From NCBI RefSeq assembly GCF_018919485.1, contig NZ_JAHLMU010000001.1:927373-991372 (forward strand): a DNA stretch of 64,000 bases, read 5' to 3'. Source of the stretch: Psychrobacter sp. TAE2020 (GTDB lineage Bacteria; Pseudomonadota; Gammaproteobacteria; Pseudomonadales; Moraxellaceae). Both the position numbers and the translations under genes were made by a program. Position 1 is the first letter of the stretch, and each line of letters starts with the position of its first letter. The notes below the pieces were generated by a model. It was given only the letters and a program-made list of their open reading frames with translations. It was not told where the DNA came from and ran no database searches. Below, piece after piece: positions 9,137-17,384 of this stretch.

Positions 9137-9997
9137 ATGTCCAGTTATACCAGCACTCCTACCCATAATCATGCGCGCTTAACTAGTCTCCCTATCCTTT
9201 TTGATACTTTGACTATTGATACGTTACCGACAGCGACTCAATTAAAGATAGCGCAGATCGATGCTTGTCTACCCCAGACTCAATGCGGCTTGTGTGAGCA
9301 TCCTGATGGCTGTCTGCCCTACGCTACTGCTATCGTCACTAACTATGAGCCCTATAATAAGTGTGTGCCAGGCGGTCAGCCAGTTACTGATGCTATTGCA
9401 CAGATTATTGCTACTGACCATGATGTCAATATTGACAATCTACTTAGTGCTGAGCCTTCAAAGTGGCCGATAGAACCGACATCCAAACGCCCTACTGAAG
9501 TGCGAGCTATCATTCGTGAGGATGATTGTATTGGCTGTACTAAATGTATCCCTGCCTGTCCAGTCGATGCCATCATTGGTACAGGTAAGCATATGCATAC
9601 TATCTTTACTGACTTATGTACTGGCTGTGAGCTATGTATAGCGCCTTGCCCAGTAGATTGCATCGACTTAGTAGCTATCGAGCGTGAGCTGACTGATGCT
9701 GAGCGGACTCAAGAGCAGGATGATTTGCGCTTGCGTTATCACACTCACCTTCAGCGCGTCACTGAACAGCTAGCTGATAGCAGCAATGCTAGACCAGTAG
9801 TCAGTATGGTCGAGGCCAAACTCAACAATGCCGCTAGTCAAACTTTGGATATCAGTGAGCAGCAAGCCAAAGATACTATTGCGGCAGCTAAGCTACGTAG
9901 TAAGATTAAAAAGTTAGAGAAACAGTTAAGCGTGCGTGATAATACGGCCAAGCAGCAAGAGCTTATGGCTCTAAAAGCAGAGTTGACGCTTATTTAA
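9137..9997 (+). CDS. RnfB-like ferredoxin (electron transport complex subunit B homologue)
   Basis: This 286-residue iron-sulfur protein carries the RnfB-type Cys cluster CLPQTQCGLCEHPDGC (C44, C50, C53, C59) and then two ferredoxin 4Fe-4S motifs, CIGCTKCIPACP and CTGCELCIAPCP (about residues 130-175). It lacks the N-terminal membrane anchor of classical RnfB, ends in a charged helical tail (KLRSKIKKLEKQL), and has no rnfA, C, D, G or E nearby. It is therefore probably a soluble electron carrier rather than part of a Rnf pump. The next gene is nth, an iron-sulfur glycosylase, as is common in gammaproteobacteria. Confidence 0.85.
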   Translation: MSSYTSTPTHNHARLTSLPILFDTLTIDTLPTATQLKIAQIDACLPQTQCGLCEHPDGCLPYATAIVTNYEPYNKCVPGGQPVTDAIAQIIATDHDVNIDNLLSAEPSKWPIEPTSKRPTEVRAIIREDDCIGCTKCIPACPVDAIIGTGKHMHTIFTDLCTGCELCIAPCPVDCIDLVAIERELTDAERTQEQDDLRLRYHTHLQRVTEQLADSSNARPVVSMVEAKLNNAASQTLDISEQQAKDTIAAAKLRSKIKKLEKQLSVRDNTAKQQELMALKAELTLI

Positions 9998-10115
9998 GGC
10001 GGTTAAAACTAGCGTTGCTGCCCTGACAGTTATTAACAACCCTAGTCCAATCGCTATTAGCTTTTATAAGACGTTATAAGGTGTTATCAGCCCCTATTAC
10101 TAGACATGAGTAAAT

Positions 10116-10811
10116 ATGAGTAAAATAGTCAAACATAAAACCGCTAATACGCCACCATCGCGACTAATGCCTAAACGTAATGTTAGGCCGTTTTTTGAAA
10201 AGTTAGCAGAAACTATTAAAGAGCCTGTCACTGAGCTGCATTACAAAAGCAACTTTGAGCTGCTTATCGCCGTTATTTTATCAGCGCAGGCTACTGATAT
10301 CAGTGTCAATATTGCCACTCAACAGTTATATCCAGTAGCCAATACCCCAGCAGCCATTTGGGCTTTAGGTGTCGATGGTCTCAAACCTTATATAAAAAAC
10401 ATCGGGCTTTATAATGCTAAAGCAAAAAACGTTATCAAGACTTGTCGCGACTTAATAGATAACTTCGATGGCCAAGTTCCTGACAACCGTAAAGATTTAG
10501 AATCACTGGCAGGTGTTGGGCGCAAGACCGCTAATGTAGTGCTGAATACGGCTTTTGGTCAACCGACTATGGCGGTTGATACTCATATCTTTCGGGTCGG
10601 CAATCGTACTGGGCTAGCTACTGGCAAAAACGTCTTGATCGTCGAGCAAAAGCTAGTGGCGCGCATACCCGATGACTTTATGCTCGATGCTCACCATTAT
10701 CTTATTTTGCATGGGCGCTATATTTGTCAGGCCCGTACCCCTAAATGCGGCGAATGTCCGGTGTATGCTGAGTGTATGTTTAAGGATAAAGCGGCTTTTG
10801 CGGAGATTTAA
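10116..10811 (+). CDS. nth: Endonuclease III (DNA glycosylase/AP lyase)
   Basis: Endonuclease III excises oxidised pyrimidines and nicks the abasic site. The 231-residue protein has the helix-hairpin-helix LAGVGRKTANVV containing the catalytic Lys, the catalytic Asp in MAVDTHIFRV, and the C-terminal 4Fe-4S loop CQARTPKCGECPVYAEC with C-X6-C-X2-C-X5-C spacing. It lies 118 bases after the rnfB-like gene. An N-terminal extension of about 18 basic residues precedes the usual family start. Confidence 0.96.
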   Translation: MSKIVKHKTANTPPSRLMPKRNVRPFFEKLAETIKEPVTELHYKSNFELLIAVILSAQATDISVNIATQQLYPVANTPAAIWALGVDGLKPYIKNIGLYNAKAKNVIKTCRDLIDNFDGQVPDNRKDLESLAGVGRKTANVVLNTAFGQPTMAVDTHIFRVGNRTGLATGKNVLIVEQKLVARIPDDFMLDAHHYLILHGRYICQARTPKCGECPVYAECMFKDKAAFAEI

Positions 10812-11312
10812 AAATACGGTTAATAGCGACTATTAAAACGCTAAGGTAACTCCATACAAACCTTAACTGCTGTAGTATTTGATAATTTTGAACCTTTAGA
10901 TCTGTTAAGCGCTATTAAGATGTTTAGCTGCCTATCTGAGCTTTATCGTCTACCGTTCACCTCTTTAACTGGTGGCATTATTCGTAATAAGCATAACGTT
11001 AGCCTACAAACAATAGCGCCAAACGCGTTAGACTATCGAACTGATATTTTACTGCTAGTCAATGGCCGATAGCGCTGACTGAATCTTGTCTATCGTGGTA
11101 AGTACTGTACTAGCCGAAACCGCATTACGCTACAATTTGACAGCAGTAATGACCATCGACTAACACTAGCTTGGCTAATATCAAAGCTGCCCTAGAGTTT
11201 TAAGCTAAATCACGGTAAAATGTGCTATTTTTTGTTCTATTTGCTCTTTTTTCCCACATTCAATAATGACTGACCTTATCGACAACAGTCCCTGCAATTA
11301 AGCGAACCCACT
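10812..11312. other. 500-base intergenic region before metK
   Basis: No ORF with coding character, no strong terminator and no recognisable SAM riboswitch was found. A TTGACA word occurs at 11137-11142, but the best -10 at suitable spacing (TAACAC) is poor. A 50-codon open frame at 10919-11071 has no ribosome binding site and no recognisable product. The metK promoter is presumably in the 3' half. Confidence 0.4.
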
Positions 11313-12479
11313 ATGCGTGAATATAGTTTATTTACTTCAGAATCCGTAAGCGAAGGCCACCCAGATAAAATGGCCGATCAAATATCCGATGCGATACTTG
11401 ATGCAATCTTGCGTGAAGATTTACAGGCACGTGTTGCCTGCGAGACTTTAGTCAAAACCGGTGCTGTAGTGCTAGCAGGCGAGATCACTACTACTGCTAA
11501 TATTGACTTTGAACGTATTGTGCGTGATACGGTTAACGGTATTGGCTATCATCACTCTGATCTTGGCTTCGATGGCGAAACTTGTGCAGTGATCAACATG
11601 CTCGGTAAGCAGTCCCCTGAAATCGCCCAAGGCGTTGATCGTCAAAATCCTGAAGAGCAAGGCGCTGGTGATCAAGGCTTGATGTTTGGTTATGCCAGTA
11701 ACGAAACTGACGTGCTTATGCCAGCTCCTATCGAATATGCGCATCGTTTAATGCAGCGTCAGTCTGAGCTGCGCCGTGCTGGTGATTTGCCTTGGTTACG
11801 TCCTGATGCTAAAGCACAAGTCACGCTTAAATATGATGGCAATCGTCCCACCTCTATCGATGCCGTAGTACTGTCAACTCAGCATGACCCTAGTATCTCG
11901 CAAGCTGATCTGCAAGAAGCTATCATGGAATCTATTATCAAGCACGTGTTGCCAGCAGAGCTATTACATGCGGGTACTCGCTATCACATTAACCCGACGG
12001 GTAAGTTTGTGATTGGTGGTCCCGTAGGTGATGCAGGCCTAACAGGGCGCAAAATCATCGTCGATACTTATGGTGGTATGGCACGTCATGGTGGTGGTGC
12101 ATTCAGTGGTAAGGATCCCTCCAAGGTTGATCGGAGTGCGGCTTATGCTGTACGTTATGTCGCCAAAAATATCGTAGCCGCTGGTATTGCGGATCGTTGT
12201 GAAGTTCAGATTAGTTATGCTATTGGCGTAGCTGAACCTACTTCTATTTCGATCAATACTTTTGGCACTAACAAGATCAGTAATGATGAAATAATCATCC
12301 TGATTCGCAAACATTTTGACTTGCGTCCTTATGGTATTACGCGCATGCTAAACTTATTGCAGCCTATGTATCAGCAAACCTCTACCTTTGGCCACTTTGG
12401 TCGTGAAGGCTCTGAGACTGCTTTTACTTGGGAAAAAACAGATAAAGCTGAAATCCTAAAAGCAGATGCCGGTTTATAA
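11313..12479 (+). CDS. metK: S-adenosylmethionine synthetase
   Basis: MetK makes S-adenosylmethionine from methionine and ATP in the cytoplasm. At 388 residues it matches the usual length. Signatures are the N-terminal [17 protein letters not shown], the ATP-binding [12 protein letters not shown] and the phosphate loop [19 protein letters not shown]. The catalytic His of GHPDK is present. A DUF3144 gene follows after 51 bases and is probably cotranscribed, with the terminator at 12950-12987 ending the pair. Confidence 0.98.
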   Translation: MREYSLFTSESVSEGHPDKMADQISDAILDAILREDLQARVACETLVKTGAVVLAGEITTTANIDFERIVRDTVNGIGYHHSDLGFDGETCAVINMLGKQSPEIAQGVDRQNPEEQGAGDQGLMFGYASNETDVLMPAPIEYAHRLMQRQSELRRAGDLPWLRPDAKAQVTLKYDGNRPTSIDAVVLSTQHDPSISQADLQEAIMESIIKHVLPAELLHAGTRYHINPTGKFVIGGPVGDAGLTGRKIIVDTYGGMARHGGGAFSGKDPSKVDRSAAYAVRYVAKNIVAAGIADRCEVQISYAIGVAEPTSISINTFGTNKISNDEIIILIRKHFDLRPYGITRMLNLLQPMYQQTSTFGHFGREGSETAFTWEKTDKAEILKADAGL

Positions 12480-12530
12480 ACCCTTTTTAAAATCAATTAT
12501 CTTACAGCTCATATTTAATAGGACAAGCTT

Positions 12531-12902
12531 ATGTCTCAGAACGACGCTCAAGACACTACCAAGAACACTATCAATAGTAACGACAGCACTGATGCTAGCG
12601 TTGAAATAACTCCAGAGATGCAATCATTCTACCAGCGCGCCGATGCCATCATTGGGGTCGCTAATAGTCAGCTAGGAGAGCAGGCACATTCCGGTCAAGT
12701 CGGCGCTTCGCTACTTTATGCGGCGGCGCGTTATAGTGCTTCTGTGGCCTCAATCGGCTTTATCAAAGGCGATGACTTTGCTAAAGAAAAAGACGATATC
12801 GTTGAGTTTTATGTCAAGCAATACCGTCAAATGCTTAGTGACAATCTGACCGATTATGCGCAAAACTTCGATAAGTACATCACTATCGAAAAACAGACAT
12901 AG
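12531..12902 (+). CDS. DUF3144 family protein
   Basis: This 123-residue protein has a polar, Asn/Asp/Thr-rich N-terminus of about 30 residues. A helical DUF3144-type domain follows: ADAIIGVANSQ, then GQVGASLLYAAARYSA, and a C-terminal FYVKQYRQMLSDNLTDYAQNFDKYI. Function is unknown. The ATG has AGGA upstream. Its position between metK and a strong terminator suggests cotranscription with metK. Confidence 0.8.
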   Translation: MSQNDAQDTTKNTINSNDSTDASVEITPEMQSFYQRADAIIGVANSQLGEQAHSGQVGASLLYAAARYSASVASIGFIKGDDFAKEKDDIVEFYVKQYRQMLSDNLTDYAQNFDKYITIEKQT

Positions 12903-12949
12903 CCTATTTAAACGCTATTAATTAATAGCCGTTTATGAATTATAAAATA

Positions 12950-12987
12950 GCCCCTTTATAGCTTAGACTAAAAGGGGCCGTTTTTTT
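12950..12987 (+). terminator. Rho-independent terminator after metK-DUF3144
   Basis: GCCCCTTT (from 12950) pairs with AAAGGGGC (to 12978) around a short AT-rich loop and is followed by a run of seven T at 12981-12987. Confidence 0.9.
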
Positions 12988-13077
12988 GTCGTTATTCAGC
13001 GCTGTTTTATCTAAATTGGCAGCTCGATAGTTCGACTGTTGTACTTAGCGCTCAAAGGGCTATAGCGTGATACCTGT

Positions 13078-13142
13078 CAGACTATTGCATCAGACTATTG
13101 CATCAGACTATTGCATCAGACCATTACATCAGACTATTACCT
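13078..13142. repeat. Five tandem copies of a 13-base unit
   Basis: CAGACTATTGCAT is repeated head to tail at 13078, 13091, 13104, 13117 and 13130. The first three copies are perfect; the fourth reads CAGACCATTACAT and the fifth CAGACTATTACCT. The array lies between two convergent terminators and outside any gene. Confidence 0.9.
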
Positions 13143-13253
13143 TCGTCTCAGGAAAAACTTTTAAATCCCTGTTTAGGTCTAAAGGTTAATCTTAAACTTT
13201 AAGTATAGATTTTTCTAGAGAATTTTAACTGAGCGGTTAAATAGAGTTTTTTG

Positions 13254-13295
13254 ACATAAAAAAAGTCCCAGCTTATAGTCTAAGTTGGGACTTTT
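13254..13295 (-). terminator. Rho-independent terminator after the first BCCT gene
   Basis: On the minus strand AAAAGTCCCA pairs with TGGGACTTTT (AGTCCCA at about 13264-13270 on the plus strand) and is followed by a T-run leading into TTATGTC. It lies about 30 bases past the stop codon at 13328. Confidence 0.85.
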
Positions 13296-13327
13296 GGGTT
13301 TACCCTTAAGCTTACTAAAGCTATATT

Positions 13328-14983
13328 TTAATCAGTAGACTTTTTGAAGTCAGGTGGCCCTGTCAATAAGTCCTCATCACGGAATTCATTAGCTGAATTA
13401 TGCTCTGCTGATTCTTCAGTGATAAACCACTGCTGGTTACGATAGAGGATCAGTCTATCGCGACTTAGACCACGCAGTAGCGAGTACATCATGATGACTA
13501 TTACAATGGCAAACGGAAAGCCTGAAACGATAGAAGCTGCTTGTAGTGCCCCTAAACCGCCTGCTGCTAATAATACTGCAGCGATAACGCCCTCTGTACC
13601 TGCCCAAAATAAACGCTGAATTTTTGGTGGATTAGTATCGCCACCAGAAGTCAGCATGTCGATAACGAAACTAGCAGAATCTGATGAGGTCACAAACCAT
13701 AATACAATCATTACTACGATCAGCAAGTTAAGGGCTGAGGTAAGCGGATAAGATTCCATTAGTTTAAAGATAGCGCTACCAGTATCGGCTTTTACCGCCT
13801 CAATGAGACCAGGGCTAACAATACTAGGATCAGCCGCTGCTAGCAGTTCCATATGTATCGCTGAACCACCAAAGGCGGTGAACCATATGAATAAGATAGT
13901 AATAGGAATTAACAACACCCCTAATATGAACTCGCGAATAGTACGACCACGAGAGATACGGGCAATAAATACGCCAACGAAAGGTGACCAGCTGATCCAC
14001 CAGGCCCAGTAAAAGATAGTCCAAGATGACTGCCAGTTCTCTTTACCGTTATAAGACTCTGTCCATAGACCTAATGGAACAACTTGATGCAGATAGTTAC
14101 CCACATTTTCGACAAAACTATTAAAAATAAACTGCGTAGGGCCTAGTATAATCACAAAGCTTAGTAGCACTATAGTGAATAATATGTTGATATCACTTAA
14201 GCGTTTAATGCCTTTATCTAAGCCCATAAACAGCGATAATCCCGCCAGCATAGTGATAAAAGCGATCAAAATAATCTGTACAGTAATATTATTAGGAATA
14301 CCAAATAAGGTAGTAAGACCTGAGTTGATCTGTAATACCCCTAAACCTAGTGTCGTTACTACCCCGAACATCGTACCAAATACTGCCAAAGTATCGACCG
14401 TATGACCCATTGGACCGTAGATTTTTTTGCCGATCAAAGGATAGAGCGTTGAGCGAATGGCTAAAGGTAAGCCTACTCGATAATGGAAATAAGCCAATGA
14501 CAAAGCGACCATACCGTAGATCGCCCACACATGCAGACCATAGTGCAGGAATGAGATATTCATTGCCTGTTTAGCGGCCGCAATAGTTTCAGCTTCTCCT
14601 AATGGTGGTGCCATAAAGTGATACAGCGGCTCAGCAGTACCCCAATATAACAGTCCGATACCGATACCCGCTGAAAACAGCATACCTATCCAAGAAAATA
14701 AATTGTATTCTGGCTTTTCGGTCTGATGACCAAGCCTGATATCGCCATAGCGACTAAAGATCATGTAGATACTCATGACCAAAGCTAAATTGACTACTAC
14801 GATAAAGAACCAGCCAAAACGTACCGAAACAAATGCTTTTGCTTGATTGAATACTAATTCTGCTTGTTCATTAAAAAACGCACCAAAGATAATAAATGCC
14901 AGAATTAATAACGCAGAGGTTAAGAACACAGGTTTACTTACCCGCGGAAAAGGGCCCAAGCGGCCAACTTTTACATGATCCAT
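13328..14983 (-). CDS. BCCT family transporter (betaine/choline/carnitine type), copy 1
   Basis: This 551-residue integral membrane protein with about 12 predicted helices belongs to the betaine/choline/carnitine transporter family, which takes up quaternary ammonium osmolytes. Family marks include the helix with SAGIGIGLLYWGTAEPLYHF, the Trp-rich signature FYWAWWISWSPFVGVFIARISRGRTIREF split across positions about 320-345, and WFVTSSDSASFVIDML. The soluble C-terminus is short, unlike osmosensing BetP with its long tail. It is closely similar to the neighbouring copy at 15165-16814, including an almost identical start MDHVKVGRLGPFP, so the pair is a tandem duplication. The substrate cannot be assigned from sequence. 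Confidence 0.92.
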   Translation of the reverse strand: MDHVKVGRLGPFPRVSKPVFLTSALLILAFIIFGAFFNEQAELVFNQAKAFVSVRFGWFFIVVVNLALVMSIYMIFSRYGDIRLGHQTEKPEYNLFSWIGMLFSAGIGIGLLYWGTAEPLYHFMAPPLGEAETIAAAKQAMNISFLHYGLHVWAIYGMVALSLAYFHYRVGLPLAIRSTLYPLIGKKIYGPMGHTVDTLAVFGTMFGVVTTLGLGVLQINSGLTTLFGIPNNITVQIILIAFITMLAGLSLFMGLDKGIKRLSDINILFTIVLLSFVIILGPTQFIFNSFVENVGNYLHQVVPLGLWTESYNGKENWQSSWTIFYWAWWISWSPFVGVFIARISRGRTIREFILGVLLIPITILFIWFTAFGGSAIHMELLAAADPSIVSPGLIEAVKADTGSAIFKLMESYPLTSALNLLIVVMIVLWFVTSSDSASFVIDMLTSGGDTNPPKIQRLFWAGTEGVIAAVLLAAGGLGALQAASIVSGFPFAIVIVIMMYSLLRGLSRDRLILYRNQQWFITEESAEHNSANEFRDEDLLTGPPDFKKSTD

Positions 14984-15076
14984 GTCATCGTCTCAAATTT
15001 TTAAGAGGGACACCATAACAAGATAAGGACTAACTATCAAATCAGCTAGTGCTCTTTATAGTTCTACTAATAAATA

Positions 15077-15109
15077 AAACCCCAAGATAACTAGGTATCT
15101 TGGGGTTTT
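15077..15109 (-). terminator. Terminator between the two BCCT genes
   Basis: AAAACCCCAAGATA and its exact complement TATCTTGGGGTTTT form a long stem around a short ACTAGG-type loop, with A/T runs on both sides. It lies about 55 bases past the stop of the upstream BCCT gene, so the copies probably have separate transcripts. Confidence 0.88.
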
Positions 15110-15164
15110 ATTGTTACAAAAATATCTGAGCTAATGCTATATTTAGAGAATGAAGAGCTAGCTT

Positions 15165-16814
15165 TTATTCTCCTGATGCAATCTTAGGGGGACCCTTTAA
15201 AAGGTCTTCATCGACGAACTCATTAGCCGAGTTGTGATCCGCAGACTCATCAGTGATAAAGTGTTGTTGCGCTCGATAGAGGATCAATCGATCACGACCT
15301 AGACCCCGTAACAGCGCATACATCATCACAAATATTACTAGTGCAAATGGCAGTCCTGCCACAATAGCGGCAGCTTGTAAGGCACCAAGTCCACCAGCTG
15401 CTAATAATATGGCAGCAATTAAACCTTCCATCGTTGCCCAAAATAAGCGCTGAATCTTTGGCGGATTAGTATCACCACCAGCAGTCAGCATATCAATAAC
15501 GAAACTGGCTGAATCTGATGAAGTCACAAACCACAGCACAATCATAATCACAATCATCAAAGTAACAGGCTTAGTAAGTGGATAGTATTCGACCAACTTA
15601 AAGATAGCGCTACCAGTATCGGCTTGGACCGCTTCTACCAACCCTGGACTGACTAATGCTGGATCAAGAGCGGCAAGCAGCTCCATATGAATAGCCACCC
15701 CACCGAAAGTTGTGAACCAAAAGAACAAAATAAGCATAGGGATTAATAGGACACCTAATACGAACTCACGTATGGTACGGCCACGACTAATACGGGCAAT
15801 AAATACCCCTACGAATGGGGCCCAGCTTACCCACCACGCCCAGTAGAATATAGTCCAACCACTTTGCCAATCGGTATTACTATAAGCTTCACCCCAAGTA
15901 GATAAAGGCACTAGAGCTACTAAGTAATTACCGATATTTTCAATAAAACTATCGAAAATAAATAAAGTGGGTCCCAAAATGACCATAAACGCTAATAGTA
16001 CGCCAGTAAAACCCATATTGATATCGCTTAAACGCTTGATTCCTTTATCAAGACCTAACATCAATGACCCGCAAGCTAATGCGGTTACAACAGCGATAAT
16101 AACGAACTGTACGGTTAAAGAGTTGGGTATACCGAATAAGTTTTCGAGGCCAGAGTTTATCTGCATTACCCCTAAACCTAAAGAGGTTACTACCCCAAAC
16201 ATCGTGCCAAATACGGCTAAGATATCGACTGTGTGACCCCAACGCCCATAAATCTTTTTACCCAATATTGGGTACAGGGTTGAGCGAATAGATAGCGGTA
16301 ATCCACGTCGAAAATGGAAATAGGCTAATGATAAAGCGACTATAGTATAAATAGCCCATGCATGTAATCCCCAATGCAAGAATGAAATACTCATCGCTTG
16401 CTTGGCGGCTTCTATAGTTTCAGCCTCACCTAATGGCGGTGCCATAAAGTGATATAAGGGTTCAGCCGTTCCCCAATATACTAACCCAATACCAATACCT
16501 GCCGAAAACAGCATACCTATCCAAGAGAACAAACTGTATTGCGGACGTTCTGTTTGTTGTCCTAAACGAATATCACCATAACGGCTCGCTGCTAAGTAAA
16601 TACAAAAGACTAGTGCAACATTCATTAAAATAATAAACATCCAGCCAAACTTATCAGTAATAAATTTTTGTAAAAAACCAAATACAGCACCAGCGGTTTC
16701 AGTAAAGAAAGCGCCAAAAATAATAAATCCAACGATAAGTAATGCTGAGGTAATAAAAACAGGTTTACTCACCTTTGGAAACGGACCTAATCTGCCAACC
16801 TTCACATGATCCAT
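15165..16814 (-). CDS. BCCT family transporter (betaine/choline/carnitine type), copy 2
   Basis: The 549-residue paralogue of the preceding transporter has the same landmarks: SAGIGIGLVYWGTAEPLYHF, WTIFYWAWWVSWAPFVGVF, and WFVTSSDSASF. Differences cluster in the first periplasmic segment (FFTETAGAVFGFLQKFITDKFG against FFNEQAELVFNQAKAFVSVRFG) and in extracellular loops (STWGEAYSNTDWQSG against GLWTESYNGKENWQSS). This may reflect divergence in substrate or affinity. A terminator separates the two, and each has its own upstream region. Confidence 0.92.
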   Translation of the reverse strand: MDHVKVGRLGPFPKVSKPVFITSALLIVGFIIFGAFFTETAGAVFGFLQKFITDKFGWMFIILMNVALVFCIYLAASRYGDIRLGQQTERPQYSLFSWIGMLFSAGIGIGLVYWGTAEPLYHFMAPPLGEAETIEAAKQAMSISFLHWGLHAWAIYTIVALSLAYFHFRRGLPLSIRSTLYPILGKKIYGRWGHTVDILAVFGTMFGVVTSLGLGVMQINSGLENLFGIPNSLTVQFVIIAVVTALACGSLMLGLDKGIKRLSDINMGFTGVLLAFMVILGPTLFIFDSFIENIGNYLVALVPLSTWGEAYSNTDWQSGWTIFYWAWWVSWAPFVGVFIARISRGRTIREFVLGVLLIPMLILFFWFTTFGGVAIHMELLAALDPALVSPGLVEAVQADTGSAIFKLVEYYPLTKPVTLMIVIMIVLWFVTSSDSASFVIDMLTAGGDTNPPKIQRLFWATMEGLIAAILLAAGGLGALQAAAIVAGLPFALVIFVMMYALLRGLGRDRLILYRAQQHFITDESADHNSANEFVDEDLLKGPPKIASGE

Positions 16815-17384
16815 CTTTAAATCTCAATTTCTAAGGAAGGTCACTGTAACAAACTGGTTACCAATTATCAACAAATGGCAAAAATTAGCCAAATAAAATA
16901 ACCAACATATTTTCAATAACTTAGCAAAATTTATTGAGATATAAAATAATTTAGCTAGTAGAGTGACTGGTGAGGAACACTTGATGAAAGTCTATTATTA
17001 TGGTGCTTGTAAGCATAGCAATCTTCTTTTGTTACTGTCTATTGTCTATTAGTGCGCATCCTTACCCCTCTACTACTTATACAGAGTATTTCTTATCATA
17101 ACCCTATTAACTCCGAGCCATTTGCTCTTACAGCTAGGCTAAAACCCAAGCCAGTAGTTAAACTAAAATCTAGGCCAAAATCTTAACTAGTACTAGACTC
17201 ATCTATAACATAAGCCCTTAAGTTAATAGCTAAAAACATAAAACCCCTTACCTGCTAGGGCAAGTAAGGGGTGGGTCACTATTAGCTAACACTAGTGTTA
17301 GGGTTAAGTACCTAACATTAGCATTGAGCGTCAATAGTTAGCGTTATAAAAGCTAACATTAAACACCTAAGTTTGACTCTCTAA
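16815..17384. other. 570-base intergenic region, BCCT copy 2 / clpB
   Basis: This region holds the promoter side of BCCT copy 2 and, near 17243-17273, the terminator of clpB (listed separately). Around 17281-17370 the word TAGCTAACATT or its variants (TAACACTAG, TAACATTAGC, GTTAGCG) recurs about five times. A 22-codon open frame at 16984 is too short to support. Nothing else was recognised. Confidence 0.5.
17243..17273 (-). terminator. Rho-independent terminator after clpB
   Basis: ACCCCTTAC and GTAAGGGGT form a strong stem. Read on the minus strand it is followed by TTTTATGTTTTT, which fits termination about 110 bases beyond the clpB stop codon. Confidence 0.75.

Noticed and set aside
10919..11071. 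50-codon ORF between nth and metK
   Set aside because: No ribosome binding site, no recognisable motif, and the composition resembles the surrounding non-coding DNA.
10812..11312. SAM riboswitch upstream of metK
   Set aside because: No recognisable SAM-I, II or SAM/SAH core or strong hairpin pattern could be found by eye, and such riboswitches are uncommon in this lineage.
13078..13142. CRISPR array
   Set aside because: The units are contiguous 13-mers with no spacers, and no cas genes were seen.
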